Shown: one piece after another, positions 32,358 through 38,553 of the stretch
Layout of the letters: each line of letters opens with the position of its first letter
Numbering within the stretch: the stretch's first letter is position 1
DNA from: an uncultured Alphaproteobacteria bacterium
GTDB lineage: Bacteria; Pseudomonadota; Alphaproteobacteria; RF32; CAG-239
NCBI GenBank assembly: GCA_944391685.1
Contig: CALXUM010000016.1
Coordinates: forward strand, 1 to 38,553
Length of the DNA stretch: 38,553 bases
Direction of reading: 5' to 3'
Program-made: the position numbers and the translations under genes
The notes under the pieces: model-generated
Databases searched by the model: none
Told to the model about the DNA's origin: nothing
Seen by the model: only the letters and a program-made list of their open reading frames with translations

Positions 32358-33131
32358 ATGCCGGATTTTTTCTCAATTTTATTCAGATACAGAGAAAAAA
32401 AGAGTCCTGATAAGTTAGGACTTTATCCGGAACGAGTTAATATTGAAGCAATGCCGGAAAGAAGGTATTTATGGACATCTAGAATCCTTGTGATTTTAGC
32501 TGTCTTTAGTATTTGTTTGACAATTATGCTGGCAATGACCATATATGTGCTGTTACCACAAAAAGGCAGTCGCCCGGAATTATTTTATGAAAACACTTTT
32601 TTTAATCAATTGGAAAAAGTTCAGCCGACAGAAAATTTTGCTCAAGCAATGGATTTAATAACGGAACAAAATATTGAAAAATATATAAAACTAAGGCATG
32701 AAATTCCTCAATCCCAAGCAGAATTGATGTATCGCTGGAACACCGGATCAGAATTTTTTCAATTATCGTCTAATGGCGTTTACCAAGATTTTATTTTTCA
32801 AATGACTACTGATAAAATTAATTCTTTTATTACTACCGGACTGGTCAGAGATGTGGTTATACAATGGATACGACCTATCAACAATCAATTATGGCAAGCA
32901 CAATTTATTACCTCGCAAAAAACAGATAAAAACCCAAAAATTCTAAGCTCCATATGGCGAGCATATGTAAGAGTTGAATATGCAGATATTACAGATGAAA
33001 ATAAAAATTTATTCTCGCTTAACCCTTTCGGGTTTAAAATCAAAAGATATTCACTGGCCTACCTCGGCGAGACTAAAGAATCGGCAAATTATTTGGAAAT
33101 TGCCAAAAAATTAAGCGAGCAAAGAATCTAG
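32358..33131 (+). CDS. VirB8-like inner-membrane protein, copy 2
   Basis: A tandem paralogue of the preceding gene, 14 bases downstream. The first ~68 residues are nearly identical, including FRYREKKSPDKLG, AMPERRYLWTSRILVIL and the membrane helix, while the periplasmic domain has diverged substantially (yet keeps WQAQFIT, SIWRAYVRVEY and NPFGFKI at the same places). The DNA over 32451-32549 matches 31657-31755 almost base for base, so duplication was fairly recent or gene conversion maintains the 5' part. Two different periplasmic domains on one anchor suggest either hetero-oligomerisation or distinct partners. Confidence 0.75.
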   Translation: MPDFFSILFRYREKKSPDKLGLYPERVNIEAMPERRYLWTSRILVILAVFSICLTIMLAMTIYVLLPQKGSRPELFYENTFFNQLEKVQPTENFAQAMDLITEQNIEKYIKLRHEIPQSQAELMYRWNTGSEFFQLSSNGVYQDFIFQMTTDKINSFITTGLVRDVVIQWIRPINNQLWQAQFITSQKTDKNPKILSSIWRAYVRVEYADITDENKNLFSLNPFGFKIKRYSLAYLGETKESANYLEIAKKLSEQRI

Positions 33132-33242
33132 AACAATCTTTAATTTTATTGTGTAGCCTGAAAAGTTATAGCGACAAACTAAGGTATCCCTATCCACAGA
33201 AAATCTTCATATGTTTTAGGTTATAGTCTTTATATCGGTTAT

Positions 33243-33271
33243 AAAAAAAATCCCCTCTTTGGAAGAGGGGA
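33243..33271 (-). terminator. Intrinsic terminator of the pepF operon
   Basis: TCCCCTCTT (33251-33259) and AAGAGGGGA (33263-33271) pair around TGG; on the minus strand the hairpin is followed by eight T. It lies just after the pepF stop. The plus side has only a weak T-rich flank. Confidence 0.88.
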
Positions 33272-33278
33272 TTAAATA

Positions 33279-35087
33279 TTAAAATTTTACTTTTTTATCT
33301 AAACGTTCAAGCTCATCAATATATGATGATATTAAGCCTAAACCTTTGTTCCAAAATTCAGGGCTCTTGGCATCCAGACCAAACGGTTTCAACAATTGAT
33401 CATATCTTTTAACCCCTGTTTGAGATAACATTTGCAAATATTTATCAGCAAAATCTTTGACACTGCCTTCTTGATAAACTTGATACAAAGAATTAACCAG
33501 ACAATCGGCAAAAGAATAAGCATAAACATAAAAAGGCGTATGGAAAAAGTGGCTTACTATAGGCCAAATTGCTTTGCTGTCATCATCAACAATAACATAT
33601 TTGCCCAAACTTTCTTGCATTTCTTCTTGCCAAATGGTGTTTAATCTTTCGGCAGAAAGCTCTCCTTGTTTGCGTTCAGCATGGACTCTGGTTTCAAAGA
33701 AATGAAATGCAATTTGTCTAATGGACGTGTTTATCATATCATTTACTTTAGAAGCTATCAGGCAAAGCTTTTCTTTATCATCTGATGCTTGTGTCAACAA
33801 AGACTGAAAGGTTATCATCTCACCAAATACTGATGCAACCTCAGCTAATGTCAAAGGAGTATCATCATTTAACTCCCCTTCTTTGATACTAAGACGCATG
33901 TGGCAGCCATGACCCAACTCATGCGCTAAGGTTAAAACATCATTTTGTTTGCCGACAAAATTGAGCATTAAATAAGGATGAAATTTTTCCGGCATTGGCA
34001 TGGCAAAAGCCCCACTGCGCTTGCCATCACGTGGTGGAACGTCTATCCATGAATGATTTTTATCAAAAAACGGTTCAGCCAATTTTTTTAGTTTGGGTGA
34101 AAATTTTTGATATGCATCTAAAACTATCCTAACACTCTCGTCCCAAGTATAATGTTTATCTGAACTAAATGGTAGAGGTGCATTGCGATCCCAGTATTGA
34201 ATCTTTTTTAACCCTAGCCATTTAGCTTTTAGTTTATAAAAACGGTGGGCAATGTTTCCATATTGAGCACGAACAGAATCGGTCAAAGCTTTCAAAGCTT
34301 TATCATCAACTTGATTATCTAAGTTACGAGCGGCAACGGGAGATTTATAACCACGATGAGAATCGCTGATAGCTTTATCTTTGACAATCATATTATAAAC
34401 AAAAGTGAAGAATGATGCGTTCTCCTTGCATACACGATTCATCTCTTTGCCGGCTTTTTCTCTAATAATAGGATCTTTATCCTGCAGGAGTTTTGATATT
34501 TCGGCATCATTATATTCTTTGCCGTCTACTTTATAAACCAAAGCTGCCGAATGTTCATCATAGAACCTTCTCCAAGCACTGCCGGAGGTAACTGATTTAT
34601 CATGAAAGACTTCCTCAACTTCTTCACTTAGCTCATAATCCTTAAAACGGCGAACACGCTCTAAAAACGGACGATAAAAAGCTACATTCTTATCTTTTAG
34701 CAAAGTATTAAACTTGTCTTTAGATAACCGGTTTATCTCTAAGGTGAAGAAAATTGAAGGTTTGCTATAGTCGGTCATTTTTTCATCAATATTTTGATAA
34801 AAAGCAACTGCTTTAGCATCTTTCATGCGGGTTACCATGTTAAGATAAGCAAAAACTCCTAACTTGCTGCCCAAAATTCCATTTTTTTCAACTAGCTGCA
34901 GAGCTTTATAAAAATCAGCCGGCGTGATTGTAGCTATCTTGCCTTTATATTGTTTGGCGAGTTTTTGGTTTTGTTTTTTATAAGTTTCCAAATCTTTTCC
35001 TATTTGAGGATCTTCCATGCTTAAATATAAGTCAGTTAAATCCCATGCCGGAAGATTATTCTTGGGGCAGGATTGCATTTTGCTCAT
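33279..35087 (-). CDS. pepF: Oligoendopeptidase F (M3B metallopeptidase)
   Basis: It is a cytoplasmic zinc peptidase that trims short peptides. HELGHG at residues 389-394 supplies two zinc His and the catalytic Glu; LTLAEVASVFGEM supplies the third ligand Glu downstream. AWDLTDLYLSMEDP at the N-terminus is a hallmark of the family. I chose the ATG at 35087 (602 aa) because GAGGAG lies seven bases upstream; the frame is open to 35102. Its start overlaps the preceding gene by 32 bases, so translation is likely coupled. Confidence 0.94.
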   Translation of the reverse strand: MSKMQSCPKNNLPAWDLTDLYLSMEDPQIGKDLETYKKQNQKLAKQYKGKIATITPADFYKALQLVEKNGILGSKLGVFAYLNMVTRMKDAKAVAFYQNIDEKMTDYSKPSIFFTLEINRLSKDKFNTLLKDKNVAFYRPFLERVRRFKDYELSEEVEEVFHDKSVTSGSAWRRFYDEHSAALVYKVDGKEYNDAEISKLLQDKDPIIREKAGKEMNRVCKENASFFTFVYNMIVKDKAISDSHRGYKSPVAARNLDNQVDDKALKALTDSVRAQYGNIAHRFYKLKAKWLGLKKIQYWDRNAPLPFSSDKHYTWDESVRIVLDAYQKFSPKLKKLAEPFFDKNHSWIDVPPRDGKRSGAFAMPMPEKFHPYLMLNFVGKQNDVLTLAHELGHGCHMRLSIKEGELNDDTPLTLAEVASVFGEMITFQSLLTQASDDKEKLCLIASKVNDMINTSIRQIAFHFFETRVHAERKQGELSAERLNTIWQEEMQESLGKYVIVDDDSKAIWPIVSHFFHTPFYVYAYSFADCLVNSLYQVYQEGSVKDFADKYLQMLSQTGVKRYDQLLKPFGLDAKSPEFWNKGLGLISSYIDELERLDKKVKF

Positions 35088-35502
35088 TTTCCAACTCCTC
35101 ATTTAATTTTTTTAATTCTTGCATCTCTTGTTTTACGTCAGAATTATTTTTATGATATTCAATTTTTGCATTCCTTGCATATTCCTCTTCAGATGTAAGT
35201 TCCGGAACAAAAATATAGTTGCTCCAAGGAGCTGTCTGCTCACCTTTTAACCAAAGTTTTATTCCTTTGCCGACAACTTTGATATCACACCAACTGTTTT
35301 TTACCACTGATTTTATCAAGCAAATAAATTTATTTTCTTCACAAGACAACAAATTTTCGGCCATGGTTTCCGTACAAGGAATAAAACCACGACGTAAATT
35401 ATCTTGACGAGGTGACAACAAAACCAGAATAAATAAAATAAAAAAGAAAAATATAACTATTCCGGTTATGAGTCCAAACCAATGTGTTTTGATAAAATTC
35501 AT
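35056..35502 (-). CDS. Small single-pass membrane protein of unknown function (148 aa)
   Basis: One transmembrane helix spans about residues 8-30. The following region has four Cys (FIPCTETMAENLLSCEENKFIC, then NSWCDIK), suggesting disulfides in the periplasm. The C-terminal 35 residues are a charged coiled coil. I do not recognise the family. Its ATG overlaps the nucleotidyltransferase stop by one base (TAATG), and its own end overlaps pepF, so all three are one tightly packed operon. Confidence 0.8.
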   Translation of the reverse strand: MNFIKTHWFGLITGIVIFFFFILFILVLLSPRQDNLRRGFIPCTETMAENLLSCEENKFICLIKSVVKNSWCDIKVVGKGIKLWLKGEQTAPWSNYIFVPELTSEEEYARNAKIEYHKNNSDVKQEMQELKKLNEELENEQNAILPQE

Positions 35503-36245
35503 TATTTCCCTTTTTGTATATTACGTTTTTTCAACAACTCCTCCAAAAGAGCCAGTTCTTCTAATGTATTGGCGGCTGATGCCTCTTCAACCGGACATTC
35601 GACCGCACTACATTTTAATCCCATTCGCAAGGCTATTTCAACTGCATCGGTTAAATAGTACTCTCCGGCGGCATTTTCATTGCTGATGGCACCTAAAATT
35701 TCAAATAATTTTTCACCATCAAAGCACATCATACCAGAATTACATAAATCAATAGCTTTCTCTTTTTCGGTAGCATCTTTAAACTCAACAATACGTTCAA
35801 GATTATTTCCATTCATTACCAGACGGCCATAACGGGCAGGATCTTTTGGGCGAAACCCCAAACAAACAACGGAATATCCTTCGCGACGCTTTTGAAGAAG
35901 TTTTTTCATAGTATCTTTGGTATATAAAGGCTGATCACCAAAGATAACCAAAATGTCGCCATGAAAGCAACAAAGCTCTGGGCGAGCCGACATAACTGCA
36001 TGGGCTGTGCCAAGCTGTTTTTCTTGAACACATGTCGGATAGGGAGATACTTCTTTCTTTACAGCTTCTCCGTCAGGAGCAATTACGGTTACAATCTTGT
36101 CTACTTTTAGTTCTTTTAATGTGTCAATAATATGACGAATCATCGGTTTCCCGCCAACCGGCATTAAAACTTTGGGCAAATCTGACTTCATACGGGTTCC
36201 TTTGCCTGCTCCTAAAATAATGGCTGCTATTTTATTGTCGTGCAT
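35502..36245 (-). CDS. GlmU N-terminal-type nucleotidyltransferase, lacking the acetyltransferase domain
   Basis: The nucleotidyltransferase domain of GlmU makes UDP-GlcNAc from UTP and GlcNAc-1-phosphate for peptidoglycan and LPS. The signature LGAGKGTRMKSDLPKVL (residues 11-27) is intact; QLGTAHAVMSA, VIFGDQPLY, YGRLV, IVEFKDA and AGEYYLTDAVEIA follow in order. Full-length GlmU (about 450 aa) has a left-handed beta-helix acetyltransferase, absent here: the protein ends at 247 aa with a normal coupled stop. It is either a stand-alone pyrophosphorylase with the acetyltransferase encoded elsewhere, or a paralogue acting on another sugar phosphate. First gene of the pepF operon. Confidence 0.88.
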   Translation of the reverse strand: MHDNKIAAIILGAGKGTRMKSDLPKVLMPVGGKPMIRHIIDTLKELKVDKIVTVIAPDGEAVKKEVSPYPTCVQEKQLGTAHAVMSARPELCCFHGDILVIFGDQPLYTKDTMKKLLQKRREGYSVVCLGFRPKDPARYGRLVMNGNNLERIVEFKDATEKEKAIDLCNSGMMCFDGEKLFEILGAISNENAAGEYYLTDAVEIALRMGLKCSAVECPVEEASAANTLEELALLEELLKKRNIQKGK

Positions 36246-36329
36246 GTTTTTAAACTCCTTTATAACTTTTTAATAACTTTGAGAATATAATAACAAATAT
36301 ATTTTAATTGTTAATAAAGAGTGGCTTTT

Positions 36330-38393
36330 ATGAAAAAAATTTTTTTTGCAATTTATTTCATTATTGCAGCTATTGGAAATAGTAATGCAAAAGTTACGGA
36401 AGTTCTTGATGAATCACAAATTCCTCAACCAATAAAAGAAGATAAAAACAAATCAACTAGTATAAAGCAAATTTCTCCTGAAGAATTGGGGAAATTTTTA
36501 CAAGACAGAATCTCTAAAACAGTTATTAAAAATTCTGAAGATGTAAAAAGTAATAATATTTTTGTAGAGCCAAGTGAAGAAGTGCAACAGGCTCTTGAAA
36601 ATGCTAAGAAAGGGAAATTTCAACAAATATACGAAGCGGCAATAAATCGTATTTCTGTTAATTCTGAGACACAAAGAAATGAGTCATCTATAAACAAACC
36701 TGAATTCATAGATACTGTTGAAAATCAACGTCAAGTGTGGGAGAATCCTGATTTTCCGGTTATAAATATCACGCTACCAAGTGGCAGAAAACAGAATGTT
36801 CCAGCTCAAGAGCATATCCCTTACTTGATGAACAGTATTGAAATATTGCCTGACGGGATGGTGACTTTTAACGAAGATGTCGTAGTCGTTGCCAATGGGC
36901 AAAAGCTGAAATATGGTTTAACTAAAATTCTACCTAAGTATGTTTATTCACGTCATGGAGAACGACAAAAACTAAGTTATGCAATTTTGAGCGTGGAAAT
37001 AAACAATCAGGAAATTCCTTATAAAATTATTGAAGGAATTGATAATATTATTTTCGTTCCCAAAAATGAATTTGAACTTGAGCCTGGAATATATAATTAT
37101 AATTTTAAATATGCCGTAGATAATCTTTTATGGAATTATGGGGATTTTCAAGAATTTTATTGGGATATAAGCGGTTCTTATTGGAACCTAATAATCGCCC
37201 AATCAGGAGCAACTTTGACTTTACCACTAGGAGTTTCTCCTTTAGGGCAAGAAGTCTATATCGGCAGCCCTCTTAACTTAAGCTCGGAAGGAATCCAATT
37301 TATTCAACCTGCTCAACAAGCTTGGGGATATGCTGCACAAAGAGCATTATTTATCGGTGAAGGATTATATCTTATTGTTTCTTTACCAGAAAATGCCGTA
37401 ACACCTCCTACAATATTTAGAAAAATTACCAGAGTATTTGATGCAAAAGGAGATGTTATTATTGCTTTATTGACCTTTATTATGGTTTTAGGTTCTTTTG
37501 TAGTGTCTTGGCACTTTATTCGTTTAGAAAAAGGACAATTAAAGATTAATCTAATTAAAAGTCCAGCCATGTTAAGATATTTGGTTTATAATCGTTATGA
37601 TATAAAATCATTTATGACATTTTTATTGGAAATGTTTCGTAAAAACATTATCGATATTCAAAATGCCGGTGAAACTGTTTTGGCAATAAAAAAAACGGAT
37701 AATATTAAAAATTTAAATTCGGCAGAACAAAATGCTCTTAAACAATTGTTTGGTAGCAATGAAGCCGTATTTAATGTCTGCAAACAAAATATGTTAAAAA
37801 TCCGACGAGCCGCAAAAATTTTGAAAAAGAATATAAAGCTCCAGTTAAAAGCCTTTATTTTAAAACTTAATGGCGGATATTTGTTTTTCAGTAGTTGCAT
37901 GTTGTTGTGCGGAGAGTTGTTTATCTCATTTTTAACAACCGATCCTTGGCAAAATTTTATAATCTTGTTTTTAGCAACACTTGCTTTATTTGTTGGAATT
38001 TGTATTTTTAAAATAACTCCGAATAAACTTTGGCAAAATATCCTATCTAAAGCCTCAGGAAGTTTAATCACCGCCTTTGCTTTTGTTATAATGGTAGCTT
38101 TGTTATCAATAACTGCGGTTATATTTATAATGTTAACCATTATAGTTATTTTATATTTTATGGGAATATATGGTCAAAGGAATGGTTTGTTAAAACCTTA
38201 CATAAAAGAAGCTGCCGATTTGAAAAATTATCTATCAAAACATCATGATAACATTTTATTGGGAAAAGAAATTGCTAATCAACAACCTAATATCTTGGCT
38301 TTGGATATGGAAGATGAATTTCTAAGCACCAATAATGAATATAATAAGTTAGAGGCTGTAAAAATTGCTATAAGCATACTTAGCAAAAAATAG
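36330..38393 (+). CDS. DUF2207-like membrane protein
   Basis: A signal peptide (MKKIFFAIYFIIAAIGNSNA) is followed by a long periplasmic part. From about residue 170 this has the DUF2207 beta-rich pattern: IEILPDGMVTFNEDVVV, YGLTKILPKYVY, IIFVPKNEFELEPGIYNYNFKYAVDNLLW and DFQEFYWDISGSYW. A membrane helix at about 370-395 leads to a cytoplasmic region, with two more helix pairs near 515-560 and 580-620. 687 aa from the ATG at 36330, chosen since it starts the signal; a GTG at 36321 is in frame. Function of DUF2207 is unknown. Not in an obvious operon; a terminator follows. Confidence 0.85.
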   Translation: MKKIFFAIYFIIAAIGNSNAKVTEVLDESQIPQPIKEDKNKSTSIKQISPEELGKFLQDRISKTVIKNSEDVKSNNIFVEPSEEVQQALENAKKGKFQQIYEAAINRISVNSETQRNESSINKPEFIDTVENQRQVWENPDFPVINITLPSGRKQNVPAQEHIPYLMNSIEILPDGMVTFNEDVVVVANGQKLKYGLTKILPKYVYSRHGERQKLSYAILSVEINNQEIPYKIIEGIDNIIFVPKNEFELEPGIYNYNFKYAVDNLLWNYGDFQEFYWDISGSYWNLIIAQSGATLTLPLGVSPLGQEVYIGSPLNLSSEGIQFIQPAQQAWGYAAQRALFIGEGLYLIVSLPENAVTPPTIFRKITRVFDAKGDVIIALLTFIMVLGSFVVSWHFIRLEKGQLKINLIKSPAMLRYLVYNRYDIKSFMTFLLEMFRKNIIDIQNAGETVLAIKKTDNIKNLNSAEQNALKQLFGSNEAVFNVCKQNMLKIRRAAKILKKNIKLQLKAFILKLNGGYLFFSSCMLLCGELFISFLTTDPWQNFIILFLATLALFVGICIFKITPNKLWQNILSKASGSLITAFAFVIMVALLSITAVIFIMLTIIVILYFMGIYGQRNGLLKPYIKEAADLKNYLSKHHDNILLGKEIANQQPNILALDMEDEFLSTNNEYNKLEAVKIAISILSKK

Positions 38394-38414
38394 CTTTTAG
38401 CCATACAAAAATAA

Positions 38415-38443
38415 AAAAGGCCGTCATTAAAAGACGGCTTTTA
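38415..38443. terminator. Bidirectional terminator between DUF2207 gene and tRNA
   Basis: GCCGTC (38420-38425) pairs with GACGGC (38433-38438) around ATTAAAA; T-runs follow on both strands, so it can end both the rightward gene and the leftward tRNA. Confidence 0.9.
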
Positions 38444-38449
38444 TATTTT

Positions 38450-38526
<77 letters not shown>

Positions 38527-38553
38527 ATGGATAAGGCATTTATAAGCTCAAAG

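Noticed and set aside
31431..33200. Replication origin signalled by DnaA-like boxes
   Set aside because: Only two imperfect boxes 1.7 kb apart, with no dnaA, dnaN, parA or AT-rich unwinding cluster beside them.

Overview
The window reads as a piece of chromosome from an AT-rich Gram-negative bacterium, most likely an alphaproteobacterium with an anaerobic lifestyle. Evidence for a Gram-negative cell: lipoprotein signals, an NlpD-type envelope protein, a TolC-like outer-membrane lipoprotein, VirB8-like inner-membrane proteins and YajC-SecD-SecF. Evidence for anaerobic metabolism: a class III ribonucleotide reductase operon. The alphaproteobacterial placement is an inference from the SUF operon (sufB-C-D-S-T and sufE) and the VirB8-like proteins; no rRNA is present to confirm it. 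The one RNA gene recognised with confidence is an initiator tRNA-Met at the right edge.

Layout. (1) 1-4430 is an accessory, visibly AT-richer region. It holds a C5 DNA methyltransferase running off the left edge, the 3' end of a serine recombinase joined out of frame to another truncated gene, a 43-codon ORF, and a rightward cassette. The cassette consists of a promoter-like sequence, a ~190-nt strongly structured RNA ending in a terminator, a small three-helix membrane protein, a lipoprotein and a helical protein of unknown function. A 37-bp imperfect direct repeat derived from the recombinase 3' end (1073-1109 and 4389-4425) brackets this region. (2) 4430-4670 is a probable non-coding RNA locus between two terminators. 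(3) 4713-7791 holds a GlgX-type debranching enzyme and a secreted protein of unknown function. (4) 7856-17496 is a long leftward block: sufB, a MazG-like gene, sufC, sufD, sufS, sufT and a class I glutamine amidotransferase, then a terminator, then sufE, a sucC/sucD-like pair and a comF-like gene. The sucD-like product lacks the catalytic phosphohistidine and a key glutamate. (5) 17615-25999 runs rightward: a PAS/degenerate-GGDEF protein, an NlpD-like lipoprotein, yajC-secD-secF, a flavin reductase and a 799-aa coiled-coil protein of unknown function. (6) 26033-29064 is a leftward nrdD-nrdG operon in which the glycyl-radical domain of NrdD is a separate small gene, preceded by two NrdR boxes spaced 32 bp apart. 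(7) 29489-33131 is a divergent locus: a TolC-like lipoprotein with a C-terminal Ig/cadherin-like domain facing two tandem VirB8-like paralogues. (8) 33279-38526 holds oligoendopeptidase F, a small membrane protein and a GlmU N-terminal-type nucleotidyltransferase (overlapping, leftward), then a DUF2207-like membrane protein and the initiator tRNA.

Best candidates for something undescribed: the RNA-led three-gene cassette at 2137-4168 inside the recombinase-bracketed region; the detached NrdD glycyl-radical subunit; the succinyl-CoA synthetase-like pair with altered active-site residues; and the TolC-Ig/VirB8-VirB8 envelope locus. All identifications come from reading the sequence and recalled family motifs; no database search was run.
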